From positions 49,450-113,449 of the forward strand of contig DDTF01000034.1 of NCBI GenBank assembly GCA_002345965.1: a stretch of DNA of 64,000 nt, given 5' to 3'. The position numbers and the translations under genes were made by a program. This DNA is from Flammeovirgaceae bacterium UBA2371. GTDB lineage: Bacteria > Bacteroidota > Bacteroidia > Cytophagales > Cyclobacteriaceae. The notes beneath the pieces are model-generated. The model ran no database searches and was not told the origin of the DNA. It saw nothing but the letters and a program-made list of their open reading frames with translations. Numbering within the stretch: the stretch's first letter is position 1; every line of letters starts with the position of its first letter. Positions 44,767 to 53,859 of the stretch are shown here, piece after piece.

Positions 44767-47211
44767 ATGGTGTTCAATTTCTTCCGAATTGCATGGCGCA
44801 GTATACTCAAGCACAAGACCTATGCTGCCATTAATTTTGTTGGTCTTACCTGTGGCCTCACCCTTTCCTTATTGATATTTACCTACATGCGGGAAGAAAT
44901 GCGGTTCGATGCTTTTCACGAAAAGCTGGACCGTATGTATCGTATAAAATATTATGGACCCAACGGACTGCTGCTGGCCAGTACACCACCTCCGATTGCT
45001 CCAAAGATGAAAGAGTATTTTCCCGAAGTGGAGGAGGCGGCAAGGGTTTATAGCCGTAATGTCAGTGTTTCACTGGGGGAGGTTGGTAATACTGTTACTT
45101 CTTATGAAGAACCCAGTGTGCTTTTTGCTGATTCTGCCTTGGTCGATATATGGAGCCTGGACTTTGTAGCCGGAAATAAAGACAGGGCATTAAAAGAACC
45201 CTTCACGGTGGTGATTACAGATGAAATGGCCAAAAAGTATTTTGGTGATAAAAATCCCATAGGCGAAACACTCGTATTTGGAGGAAATCAGCTGTTTAGG
45301 GTAAATGCAGTGGTGAAAAAGTTTCCAACTACTTCTCATATTCAGTTTGGCATGCTTGCACCCTACGATAACATGTTCGATCTGGAATCCCCAGAAACGG
45401 CCCAACGTTTGCGCAACAACCTGGAGGTAAACTTTATTATCAGTCATTCCTTCACTTATGTCTTATTGAAACCAGGCGCGGATCCAGGTGCAGTTAATTC
45501 CCGGTTTGGGGATTTTATAAAAAAATATGCGCAACCGCGTGTTCAAAGAGGTCAGGTTTTTGAATTGTTTCCTGTCAAGGACATTCACCTCAAATCAGAT
45601 ATGCTGGATGAGCCAATACCCGCCAATTCCTATTCTACGCTAATCATTTTTGCAGGTGTGGGTTTACTAACACTGCTGATTGCCTGCATCAACTACATTA
45701 ATTTGGCTACAGCCCAGTCATTTACAAGGATCAAGGAGATTGGAATGAGAAAGATTCTGGGATCCGACCGCATTCAACTAATCGGCCAGTTCTTAATGGA
45801 AAGTTTTTTGTTTTGCGCGGTGGCCTTCATTTTATCATTGGGTGGATTATACATGACGTTGCCCTTGCTCAATATGCTCACAGGAAGCGAACTCGTCTTT
45901 CTGAAAGTATTGGATGTGCAAACCATCTCAATGGCAGTGATCTTACTTTTTGCAGTCACTATTTTAGCGGGTGCATATCCTTCTATATTTGCCACCCGTT
46001 TTGATTCTGTTTATGCCATTAAGGGCGCTGGTGGCAATCCGCTCTCATCAGGAAGTTATTTGCGCAAAGTTCTGGTCGTATTCCAATTGATTATTGCTTC
46101 AGTACTCATTTCCGGATCGTTGATGATTGTAAAACAACTCCGGTATATCCAAAATCGACCACTTGGATTCAATAAGGAAAATGTGATTGTGGTGCAGCTG
46201 CAAAGTCAAAACATGAATAGCATCTTTTCAAGAGGTGAAGAAAATTTTGATGAACGTTTAAATTCCTTCAGAACAACCATCGAATCACAGTCTGCCGTGA
46301 AGTCCACAGCGTTGACCAGTAACTTGATTGGTACGGGCATTACTTTTAGAGGGATTACTCCTGAGGGATTTTCGAGCGAGGACAACATGTTTGTAGCCAA
46401 CCTGGAGGCTGATTATGATTTTTTTGAAACCTTCGATGTGAAATTGGTAGCAGGCAGAACCTTCAACCGTGAGGTGGGTTCAGACCCAATTGATGGTGTG
46501 GTGGTGAACGAGACCGCAGTGAGCGAATTTAAGTGGGGCTCTGCCGAACAGGCACTTGGCAGGACCATTGATCTGGAAGGCAGAAAGGCTAAGGTAATCG
46601 GTGTCATTGAAGATTTTAACTTCAACGCATTGACAACACCAATCTCTGCGCTGGTGATAAGCATGGGTGAGAGATATCCATTACTCTCTATCCGGTTACT
46701 CAATGCAAATACACAGGAGAACATTGAGTTGCTGCGTAGCAATTGGAACAAGCTATTTCCCGAGAAAACATTTGAGTTTTTCTTTTTAGACGAAAGACTG
46801 GATAATCAGTATCGGAGTTATCAAAATTTCGGAACCATCATACTCTACTTTACATTCATAGCTGTCCTCATCTCCTGCCTGGGGGTGTATGGTTTGATAC
46901 TATTCGTGGTGCAACGCAAGGTAAAAGAAATAGGTGTGCGCAAGGTGTTGGGTTCATCTGTTCCAGCGATTCTTAAGCTGATATTCATGGAGTTCACCTG
47001 GCTTATTCTGATCGCATTCGTAGTAGCAGTGCCTTTCTCTTTGTATCTGATTACAATGTGGTTCGAGAACTTTATTTATCACACTTCCGTAGATCCTTTC
47101 ACATACTTACTGAGCTTTGGCATTGTGTTGTTGACAGTAGGGCTTACCGTATATTACAATGCGTATAAGGCAGCGGCAGCAAATCCTGTCACTTCGTTGA
47201 GGAGCGAATAG
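44767..47211 (+). CDS. FtsX-like ABC transporter permease (MacB_PCD type)
   Basis: An 814-residue permease with the COG0577 layout: N-terminal helix (FRIAWRSILKHKTYAAINFVGL), a MacB-like periplasmic domain (about 40-270), three helices with FtsX signature (TRIKEIGMRKILGS), a second periplasmic domain (about 430-660) and a final three-helix FtsX block (VKEIGVRKVLGSS). No ATP-binding subunit is encoded nearby. In Bacteroidota such stand-alone permeases are common and presumably pair with a distant LolD/MacB-like ATPase for export of lipoproteins, peptides or drugs. The gene is convergent with the M48 peptidase gene, one base apart. Confidence 0.9.
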   Translation: MVFNFFRIAWRSILKHKTYAAINFVGLTCGLTLSLLIFTYMREEMRFDAFHEKLDRMYRIKYYGPNGLLLASTPPPIAPKMKEYFPEVEEAARVYSRNVSVSLGEVGNTVTSYEEPSVLFADSALVDIWSLDFVAGNKDRALKEPFTVVITDEMAKKYFGDKNPIGETLVFGGNQLFRVNAVVKKFPTTSHIQFGMLAPYDNMFDLESPETAQRLRNNLEVNFIISHSFTYVLLKPGADPGAVNSRFGDFIKKYAQPRVQRGQVFELFPVKDIHLKSDMLDEPIPANSYSTLIIFAGVGLLTLLIACINYINLATAQSFTRIKEIGMRKILGSDRIQLIGQFLMESFLFCAVAFILSLGGLYMTLPLLNMLTGSELVFLKVLDVQTISMAVILLFAVTILAGAYPSIFATRFDSVYAIKGAGGNPLSSGSYLRKVLVVFQLIIASVLISGSLMIVKQLRYIQNRPLGFNKENVIVVQLQSQNMNSIFSRGEENFDERLNSFRTTIESQSAVKSTALTSNLIGTGITFRGITPEGFSSEDNMFVANLEADYDFFETFDVKLVAGRTFNREVGSDPIDGVVVNETAVSEFKWGSAEQALGRTIDLEGRKAKVIGVIEDFNFNALTTPISALVISMGERYPLLSIRLLNANTQENIELLRSNWNKLFPEKTFEFFFLDERLDNQYRSYQNFGTIILYFTFIAVLISCLGVYGLILFVVQRKVKEIGVRKVLGSSVPAILKLIFMEFTWLILIAFVVAVPFSLYLITMWFENFIYHTSVDPFTYLLSFGIVLLTVGLTVYYNAYKAAAANPVTSLRSE

Positions 47212-47212
47212 T

Positions 47213-48493
47213 TCATTCAGGCTTAGAAAGATTCTCCGCTTTCCATTTCATGGCGGTAAGCACTCTTGTGTGTCCGCTGGGGTGATCAAAGAAAATGATT
47301 TCTTCCCAATAGCTTGGGTCAATTTTCCTGTACTCAGAAAGTTTCATTGATACCGATGCGAAGCCATCTGGTTCGCGTGCCGCATTCAAACCAAATACGT
47401 CTGCTTCCATTTCAGCACTTCGGATAACAGTATTGAGAAAGGGTGTAGCCAGAAACAGGTACACAGAAAAGAGCGCTACAAAAAGCGGAAAACCTTTCAC
47501 GTCCGAGATGCTTTCAATGCCCCAACCTTGGCCCCATTTATTTACTACTTTGTTAAATGACCAATTCACAAATGCAAATCCAATGATAAGGATAAGACTA
47601 ATGTAAATGAGGTCTTCAGGTCCATGATTCAGAACATAGTGACCCAACTCATGACCCATCACCGCCTTCACTTCTTCAGGTGTACATCGATTGAGTAAAT
47701 TATCATTCAAGGAAATACGTATAGTGCTTCCTATTCCACTCACATTGGCGCTGATCCTGTCACTTTGTTTGGAAGCATCAAACTGGTAGACATTGTCGGC
47801 TGGCACACTGTTGGCTCTGGCCATAGAAAGGATAGAAGCCCTTACCGGCCCTTCCTTCAAAGGCACATACTCATTAAAGAGAGGATTTATAAAGACAGGC
47901 CCAATAAACATAAAAAAGACCAGGAAAAAGAAGGTGACAAATCCTCCCCATATCCACCATTTCTCTTTTGCTTTGCGCATAACCATGTACAACACAGTCA
48001 TCACAAGGCTGCCAAACAGCAACATCAAAATAAAGCTGGTCATTTCTTCACCCATCCAGGCGCCCAACGTGAGATTGGAAAGGTCATACTGATGCTCCCG
48101 GAAATAGTTCTCATAGATATTCAGCGGAAAGGATAAAATGTAAGCAGCTGCAAAATAGAGGAGCAAATAAGTCGCGTTGCGCAGGTTTACATTGCTAAAC
48201 TTGGAAGCAACAGTGCTGATCTTGTTGGATAAGCCTTTGGACAAAAAGATCCACGCTACCGCAAGGCCATACAACAGCCCCCAAAGGATGAGCCAATAGC
48301 CGCCTTCAAAATAGGCGTCAGACTTGGCTTTTTGTTCGGGTGTCATGCTGTTGAGGTATTCCTGGGTAGCAGCTTCCGCATCGAAAGGTTCGATGGTGAT
48401 TTGCGTTTGTGTTGAATCGCTGTTTGGAGTGGCCAGTGTCTTATGATCTACAAAGTTCAATAAAACAATCAGGGCTGTAAGGATGCACTTCAT
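47213..48493 (-). CDS. M48 metalloprotease, CAAX-protease-1/Ste24-like
   Basis: With ATG 48493 the protein has 426 residues, a signal peptide (about 1-22) and several membrane helices. Zinc site: H281-E282-L-G-H285 (VMGHELGHYVLNH) and a downstream Glu in SAEMEADVFGLN. The SKQSDRISANVSGIGSTIRISLNDNLL segment is typical of Ste24-type enzymes. The open frame extends to 48568, but that extension crosses the terminator of the upstream peptidase gene, so the inner ATG is preferred. It probably degrades misfolded membrane proteins; prenylation is not expected in bacteria. Confidence 0.9.
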   Translation of the reverse strand: MKCILTALIVLLNFVDHKTLATPNSDSTQTQITIEPFDAEAATQEYLNSMTPEQKAKSDAYFEGGYWLILWGLLYGLAVAWIFLSKGLSNKISTVASKFSNVNLRNATYLLLYFAAAYILSFPLNIYENYFREHQYDLSNLTLGAWMGEEMTSFILMLLFGSLVMTVLYMVMRKAKEKWWIWGGFVTFFFLVFFMFIGPVFINPLFNEYVPLKEGPVRASILSMARANSVPADNVYQFDASKQSDRISANVSGIGSTIRISLNDNLLNRCTPEEVKAVMGHELGHYVLNHGPEDLIYISLILIIGFAFVNWSFNKVVNKWGQGWGIESISDVKGFPLFVALFSVYLFLATPFLNTVIRSAEMEADVFGLNAAREPDGFASVSMKLSEYRKIDPSYWEEIIFFDHPSGHTRVLTAMKWKAENLSKPE

Positions 48494-48520
48494 AGTAGGT
48501 GAGGTTATCCGATCAAAATA

Positions 48521-48550
48521 GAAAAAGCCCCCGGTAAAACCAAGGGCTTT
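48521..48550 (-). terminator. Terminator after the tandem M24 peptidase genes
   Basis: On the minus strand AAAGCCC pairs with GGGCTTT around a loop that can itself pair (GGT/ACC), followed by a T5 run. It lies between the M24 stop at 48575 and the M48 start at 48493. Confidence 0.8.
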
Positions 48551-48574
48551 GTCTTGTTGTGTAAGCAAGTGTGA

Positions 48575-49861
48575 TCAGGCTACTCCTGCAAAGGGATCAT
48601 CAATTGATTCGCTTTGTGGTGTAAACCATTTCACGCCTTCTTCTGTCATGTAGGCACAGTCTTCCAGTCGTACGCCAAACTCTCCGTAGATAGAGATGTT
48701 GGGTTCAATACTGAAACACATGCCTGGCATAAACGGTTGTTTGTTGCCCAATACCATGTTGCCCCATTCGTGGCCATCCATACCAATGCCATGACCTGTT
48801 CGGTGCGGCAAGCCCGGTACTTTGTAACCCGGACCATAGCCGGCATCCACCAATACTTTTCTGGCTGCGATGTCTACATTCTCACAAGGATCTCCAAGCT
48901 TGGCAGCTGCAAATCCTGCAGCTTGTGCTTCTTTCTCAAGGTTCCAAACTTCACGCTGCCTGGCTGTGGGCTCGGCACCGAATACAACAGTTCTGCTAAT
49001 GTCGGAACCATAACCACCCACACTGCAGCCACCGTCCATCAATACGATATCTCCTTTTTTGAGATATTGCTGCTGAATGCTCCCATGAGGATAAGCAGAA
49101 GCTTCACCAAAATTGACAATGCATCCACCTCTTGCTCCAAGTTTTTTATGAACCAGGGTGAACAGTTCCTGAAAATCCTGAGGGGTCATACCTTCTTGCA
49201 GCATACCTGCACAAATCTTGTGAGCCCTAAGGGTAATATCGTTGGCACGTTGCATCAGCGCAAGCTCTGCAGGTGACTTAAACATTCGGCAGGGAATGGT
49301 CACCGGATCTCCACTCACATAGTTGAGGTGAGAAGCTTCCTTTCTAATTCCATCAAATAAGAAAAATCGTACCCGCTCTTCCATGGCAATGGACCCACTG
49401 CTGATTCCGTAATCCTTGAAAGCAAGGGCCACTTGTTTGTAAGGACTTTCATGTTCTTCCCATACCCTGATGTCGTTGCCAATGGTCATCAACTCTTTTA
49501 CACGTTCAGCTTCAAAAGCCGGGCTAATGTATTTCACTTCTCCTTTGGCGGGCACAATGGCAGCCATCATCCGCTCACTGGTGCCCCATCGGATGCCGGT
49601 ATAGTATTCCATGCTTGATCCACCATCCAGATACAACGCCTTGATGTTATTTTCAGCCATCAGCCTCTGCGCCTTTTCAATTCTGGCTTCCCTTTCAGTT
49701 ACCGTTATGGGTTGAATGTCCTTGGTCATGGACGTGAGTTTGTCCAGCTCAACATTTTCCTTGGGAGATTCAGCTGCGGGAGCAGAGCACGATGCAAGGA
49801 ATGCAGCGCCTGCAGTTCCGCTGGCGGATAGCTTAATGAAATCTCTTCTTTTTATGGCCAT
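48575..49861 (-). CDS. M24 Xaa-Pro peptidase-like, Tat-exported lipoprotein (copy 1)
   Basis: A 428-residue protein with a twin-arginine signal (KRRDFIKLSA) that also contains a lipobox (FLASC), so a Tat-exported lipoprotein. The creatinase/prolidase fold is complete: N-terminal domain (about 50-190), then a pita-bread domain with metal ligands Asp in LMDGGC and GSDISRT, His in TGHGIGMDGHE, and Glu in SIEPNIS and RLEDC. It would hydrolyse Xaa-Pro bonds in the periplasm or at the surface. It is a tandem duplicate of the gene upstream, 39 bases away, and is followed by a terminator. Confidence 0.9.
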   Translation of the reverse strand: MAIKRRDFIKLSASGTAGAAFLASCSAPAAESPKENVELDKLTSMTKDIQPITVTEREARIEKAQRLMAENNIKALYLDGGSSMEYYTGIRWGTSERMMAAIVPAKGEVKYISPAFEAERVKELMTIGNDIRVWEEHESPYKQVALAFKDYGISSGSIAMEERVRFFLFDGIRKEASHLNYVSGDPVTIPCRMFKSPAELALMQRANDITLRAHKICAGMLQEGMTPQDFQELFTLVHKKLGARGGCIVNFGEASAYPHGSIQQQYLKKGDIVLMDGGCSVGGYGSDISRTVVFGAEPTARQREVWNLEKEAQAAGFAAAKLGDPCENVDIAARKVLVDAGYGPGYKVPGLPHRTGHGIGMDGHEWGNMVLGNKQPFMPGMCFSIEPNISIYGEFGVRLEDCAYMTEEGVKWFTPQSESIDDPFAGVA

Positions 49862-49900
49862 GCTATATTATTTATATATGCGTATCACTTATTTCATCAT

Positions 49901-51184
49901 TCAGGCAAAGGGTTGATCGATGGCAGGGCTGGGTTGTGTAAACCACTTGATGCCTTCCTCCGTCATATAAGCACAGTCTTCAATGCGTACACCAAACTCT
50001 CCATAGATAGAAATGGTAGGTTCAATGCTGAAGCACATGCCTGGCTTCAAAGGTTCTTTGTTTTCCAATACCATATTGCCCCATTCGTGCGTATCCAATC
50101 CAATACCATGTCCGGTACGGTGTGGACATCCGGGTACTTTATAGCCTGGGCCAAATCCTGCATCGGTAAGTACTTTGCGTGCGGCAATGTCTACGTTCTC
50201 ACATGGATCACCTAACTTGGCTGCGTTGAAGCCTGCATTTTGTGCTTCTCTTTGCAGGTTCCACACTTCACGCTGACGGGCTGTTGGTTCGGCACCAAAA
50301 ACGATGGTTCTGCTGATATCAGAACTGTAGCCTTCCACTTTACAAACGCCATCCATCAACACGATATCACCTTTTTTCAGATACTGTTGTTGAATACTAC
50401 CGTGTGGATAAGCGGAAGCCTCACCAAAGTTGGCACCTATGCCTCCTTTTACCCCCAGTCGCTTGTGTGCTTCTGCAGTGATAGCTGAGAACTCCTGAGG
50501 AGTCATGCCTTCTTCCAGCATCGCAACACTCGCCTTATAGGCTTCGATAGCGATGTTGTTGGCCTTTTGTAACAAGGCGAGCTCGGCAGGACTCTTGTAC
50601 TTACGGCAGGTGGCGCTTACAGGGTCGCCACTTACGTAGTTAAGGTGACTGGCTTCTTTGCGGATACCATCAAAGAGGAAAAATCGTACCTGCTCTTCCA
50701 TGGCGATATTGCCGCTGCTAATTCCAAAATCTTTCAGGGCAAGGGCAACTTGTTTGTATGGACTTTCGTGTTCTTCCCATACCCTGATGTCGTTGCCTAT
50801 GGTCATTAATTCTTTCACCCGCTCGGCTTCAAAGGCAGGGCTGATGTATTTTACTTCACCTTTGGCAGGAATAATGGCGGCCATCATGCGCTCGCTGGTT
50901 CCCCAGCTAATGCCGGTGAAATACAGCATGCTGCTACCACCATCCAAATACAGGGCTTTGATATTGTTTTCAACCATCAGTCGTTGAGCCTTCTCTATTC
51001 TGCTTTCTCTTTCTTGCACTGTAATGGGCTGAACATCACCGGTCATTGGCTTCAGTTTATCCAATGGACCTTCTGACTTGTTCTTGGCGGCAGATTCAGC
51101 GGGTGAAGAACAGGCCCCAAAGAAGGCAGCTCCTGCTGTAGTTCCTGCGGAAAGTTTAATAAAATCCCGTCTTTTGATTGTCAT
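49901..51184 (-). CDS. M24 Xaa-Pro peptidase-like, Tat-exported lipoprotein (copy 2)
   Basis: A 427-residue tandem copy with the same Tat signal (KRRDFIKLSA) and lipobox-like FGACSS. All five metal ligands remain (LMDGVC, SSDISRT, TGHGIGLDTHE, SIEPTIS, RIEDC). Long identical stretches with copy 1, such as IKALYLDGGSSM and KQVALALKDFGISSG, show a fairly recent duplication. Differences cluster around residues 195-245, near the substrate-facing helix, and in the GGYG / EGYS loop, which may shift specificity. Probably co-transcribed with copy 1. Confidence 0.9.
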   Translation of the reverse strand: MTIKRRDFIKLSAGTTAGAAFFGACSSPAESAAKNKSEGPLDKLKPMTGDVQPITVQERESRIEKAQRLMVENNIKALYLDGGSSMLYFTGISWGTSERMMAAIIPAKGEVKYISPAFEAERVKELMTIGNDIRVWEEHESPYKQVALALKDFGISSGNIAMEEQVRFFLFDGIRKEASHLNYVSGDPVSATCRKYKSPAELALLQKANNIAIEAYKASVAMLEEGMTPQEFSAITAEAHKRLGVKGGIGANFGEASAYPHGSIQQQYLKKGDIVLMDGVCKVEGYSSDISRTIVFGAEPTARQREVWNLQREAQNAGFNAAKLGDPCENVDIAARKVLTDAGFGPGYKVPGCPHRTGHGIGLDTHEWGNMVLENKEPLKPGMCFSIEPTISIYGEFGVRIEDCAYMTEEGIKWFTQPSPAIDQPFA

Positions 51185-51285
51185 AGAATGAAGTTGGTTT
51201 AAAAATTATGCAGTCTAAGGTTGTGTAATTCTATAAATTATTGAACTCATTTATACATAAACGGTTCAGGATGATGCATCACGGT

Positions 51286-52503
51286 TTACAGCCACTTTTT
51301 CCTCTTGAAAAAAATAATCATCGCCACCAATACCAAAAACATGATTACCCACACTCCAAAATATCCATATTTCCACTTCAGCTCCGGCATATTTTCAAAG
51401 TTCATCCCGTAAACACCTGCAATAAATGTGAGGGGGATAAAAATCGTAGCTACCGTGGTAAGTACTTTCATCGTTTCATTCATCTTTTGACTCAATGAAG
51501 AAAAATAAATGTTGGTCAGGCTTTCCAACGCAGCATACGTGGCATTGGCTTCTTCAATGGCGTTGGTGCAACTGTTCTTCAGGTCACGGAAGTATTTCCT
51601 GTTTTTCTTATCAATGAAATGAGTCCTGTCCTTCATGATGTTGGTGAGGGCTTCCTTAAAGGGTGACAGGGACTTCTTGATCTTGTCTACATCCTTTTTG
51701 TTTTTCTCTATCAACAGCAGGGTGGATTGTTTGGGATTGGTAATGGTTTCCTTTTCGATAAGGGTTACCTCGTGGTTGATAAAATCCAACGTCTCAAAAT
51801 AATTATCGAGAATTGCGTCCAATAGCTGGAACAACAGGAAGTCACACTCGCGTTTTCTGATGAGCCCCAGGTTGTCCCTCAGTTTGGTGCGGATGTGATC
51901 AAAATGATCACCTACTTCTTCCTGAAAGGAAATCACATAGTTTTTTCCCAAGACAAAAGACAGCTGCTCAATCTTCAACTGCTGGGACTCATCCTTCAGA
52001 ATCGACTTTACACTAAAGAAAATGTAGTCATCATAGTCATCTACTTTAGGACGCTGCGTTGTATCGATAAGGTGCCGGATAGTGAGGCGCTCCAGTGCCA
52101 GGGACTTACCGATGTTTTCCATTAAGTTTACATCGTGGATACCGTGAAGATTGAGCCAGTAATTATTTTCAGTGTCATCTTTTTGAATTCTGATGTAGTC
52201 ATCAAGATTCATTGATTCATCGCATCTTTCTGCATTGTAAGTAAAAAGCTGGAGTTGCACTTCCTCCATTTTTTTCTCTCCAATGAATGTTAATTCACTT
52301 TTACCCTTTGCCTCGCTTTTTATTTTGGAATAAAAGTTAAAATCGATGCCTGTGATGCTACCGGTAATGTTGGTGAGTCCGCGCAAACTCTTTTTTAGCA
52401 CCTCATCAGGGTTTTTTAAGGCATGGATGAGATTGTCGGGTTTGAAGGGCTCCAGTAGTTTCTCCGGCTTGAAAGTTTTCTTTTCGTTTTTCATTGATAG
52501 CAT
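51286..52503 (-). CDS. corA: CorA-family magnesium/cobalt transporter
   Basis: A 405-residue protein: long cytoplasmic helical domain and two C-terminal transmembrane helices. The signature YGMNFENMPE (GMN motif) lies between the helices, and the end is the usual basic FFKRKKWL. Length is slightly above typical CorA (about 320-370) because of an N-terminal extension of about 60 residues (KNEKKTFKPEKLLEPFK). An internal ATG at 52494 is an equally good start. It moves Mg2+ along its gradient as a pentamer. Confidence 0.93.
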   Translation of the reverse strand: MLSMKNEKKTFKPEKLLEPFKPDNLIHALKNPDEVLKKSLRGLTNITGSITGIDFNFYSKIKSEAKGKSELTFIGEKKMEEVQLQLFTYNAERCDESMNLDDYIRIQKDDTENNYWLNLHGIHDVNLMENIGKSLALERLTIRHLIDTTQRPKVDDYDDYIFFSVKSILKDESQQLKIEQLSFVLGKNYVISFQEEVGDHFDHIRTKLRDNLGLIRKRECDFLLFQLLDAILDNYFETLDFINHEVTLIEKETITNPKQSTLLLIEKNKKDVDKIKKSLSPFKEALTNIMKDRTHFIDKKNRKYFRDLKNSCTNAIEEANATYAALESLTNIYFSSLSQKMNETMKVLTTVATIFIPLTFIAGVYGMNFENMPELKWKYGYFGVWVIMFLVLVAMIIFFKRKKWL

Positions 52504-52782
52504 AGGAAGTATGGTAAAAATAAGTCATTTCACCTGTTATCTTAAGTATTAATGGAAGTAATGGCATGCTTGAACCTGGTTTGTTCACCGGTAGGTCATC
52601 CTGTTCCAAGCGTACTAAATATAACTGACGCATAGTTTTCACGGCTATCACTAAAGTGCAATGCCACCGGAAACCGTAGGAACTGAGGCAAAAGTATCCA
52701 AGTCCTTATTTCTGGGGGCATTTGTTCTTACAGGCAAATAAAATGTTGGTCTTCCTTGATTAATAATCGAAAAGAATACATT

Positions 52783-52790
52783 TATCTTTG
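52783..52790 (+). promoter_or_regulatory. TAnnTTTG box very close to the small membrane protein start
   Basis: TATCTTTG matches the Bacteroidota -7 element. It ends four bases before the GTG at 52795, so transcription from it would start at or past that codon. The 291-base gap upstream (52504-52794) shows nothing else clear. Confidence 0.35.
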
Positions 52791-52794
52791 TAAG

Positions 52795-53160
52795 GTGGAA
52801 AAAGTAAGAAAAGCAGGCATTTTAGTTTTAGGGCTGTATGCCTTTATTCTTGCTATTGGCAGCTACCTCTTCACTTCCCAGGAGGCGGTTCAGTTCACCA
52901 AGTCCTCCTCAAGTCATCAGTTCTCACTTGCCTCATCAGATCTCTTTAGCGTCAACGTCACTTCAGAGCAGACGTACACCAGCCTGGATCAATCATCTTC
53001 TAAACTTGCCAAAGTAAACTTTGGTGATTACCTGTCTGCCGTTAAGGTTATCGAATCCAGTTTTGCCCATTTGCATACAAAGTACCTTGCCGCAATACGG
53101 GACAAGGTTTTTAAATTACAGTCACACAACATCATCTTTCCATTTCATTTCTTCTGGTAA
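52795..53160 (+). CDS. Small membrane-anchored protein of unknown function
   Basis: The open frame begins at TTG 52756, but GTG 52795 is preferred: it starts at VEKVRKAG, directly before a strong hydrophobic helix (ILVLGLYAFILAIGSYLF), giving 121 residues. The rest is Ser-rich and ends in an aromatic tail, FPFHFFW. I do not recognise a domain. The aromatic tail resembles that of other short Bacteroidota membrane proteins, but I cannot name a family. A TAnnTTTG box immediately upstream makes the true start uncertain. Confidence 0.55.
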   Translation: MEKVRKAGILVLGLYAFILAIGSYLFTSQEAVQFTKSSSSHQFSLASSDLFSVNVTSEQTYTSLDQSSSKLAKVNFGDYLSAVKVIESSFAHLHTKYLAAIRDKVFKLQSHNIIFPFHFFW

Positions 53161-53203
53161 TCACCGGTAAGTAAGCGCTGATCCATTGGCAGCTTGAACA
53201 ATA

Positions 53204-53222
53204 ATGTATTCAGAGAATACAT
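53204..53222. repeat. Inverted repeat in the leader of the next gene
   Basis: ATGTATTC and GAATACAT flank AGA, and ATGTATTG follows directly after. It lies about 45 bp before the ATG at 53267 and could be an operator. Confidence 0.35.
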
Positions 53223-53266
53223 GTATTGAGTCATTTTCTTTTTTAACAATAAAACATTTTTGAAAG

Positions 53267-53779
53267 ATGCATTTAGGAACAACAATAACAGGCGTATTGC
53301 TGCTGGCAGTATGTGTACTCCCTTTAGTAATTGCCAACAAAAGAGGCATTAAAAGAGTCAAGGCTTTTCTGGACAAACTTCATGACCTGGCCAACAGGCA
53401 CAAGGGAAAAATTAATGAGCATGAAGTATGGAACGGGACGGCCATTGGTATAGACAAAGAAGCCATGAAGCTTTTTTTCATCCGTACCTATGGCGAAAAC
53501 CTGGAAGAAAAGGTGGTTAACCTGGCAGAAGTGCAGCAGGTAAGAGTAAGCAACAAGAGCAGAACCATAAAAAGCAGTGATGGCGACATCAAAATGATAG
53601 AAAGACTGGATCTTGTATTTTCATTTATTGACAAGAGTAAGCCTGAGGTCATGATGGAGTTTTATGACAACCATCGGGATAACCTGACTGTAGATGGTGA
53701 GTTTCAGTCGGTTACAAGATGGCACAAAGTTGCCAGCGAAATGGTGGAGGACATTAGAAAGAGCAAGCGAAACTTCTAA
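53267..53779 (+). CDS. Single-pass membrane protein of unknown function
   Basis: A 170-residue protein with one N-terminal helix (about 5-24) and a soluble domain. The pattern KLFFIRTYGENLEEKVVNLAEVQQVRVSNKSR, then ERLDLVFSFIDKSKPEVMMEFYDN, is a repeated strand-helix layout reminiscent of PH-like or bacterial membrane-anchored beta domains, but not enough to name a family. It lies between two promoter-like regions and is probably transcribed alone. Confidence 0.7.
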   Translation: MHLGTTITGVLLLAVCVLPLVIANKRGIKRVKAFLDKLHDLANRHKGKINEHEVWNGTAIGIDKEAMKLFFIRTYGENLEEKVVNLAEVQQVRVSNKSRTIKSSDGDIKMIERLDLVFSFIDKSKPEVMMEFYDNHRDNLTVDGEFQSVTRWHKVASEMVEDIRKSKRNF

Positions 53780-53815
53780 CTTAGTTCGTTATACAAATAG
53801 CTATGGTTCGGTTTA

Positions 53816-53856
53816 AGTAGATCGTTTTATATATTTGAGATATAAAACGATCTACT
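53816..53856. promoter_or_regulatory. 17-bp-arm perfect palindrome holding a -7 box
   Basis: AGTAGATCGTTTTATAT (53816-53832) and its exact reverse complement (53840-53856) flank a seven-base centre. TATATTTG at 53830-53837 spans the centre and matches the TAnnTTTG promoter element. The palindrome ends three bases before the ATG at 53860. A repressor site over the promoter, or a hairpin over the ribosome entry site, would both be consistent. There is no T run, so it is not a terminator. Confidence 0.7.
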
Positions 53857-53859
53857 AAT

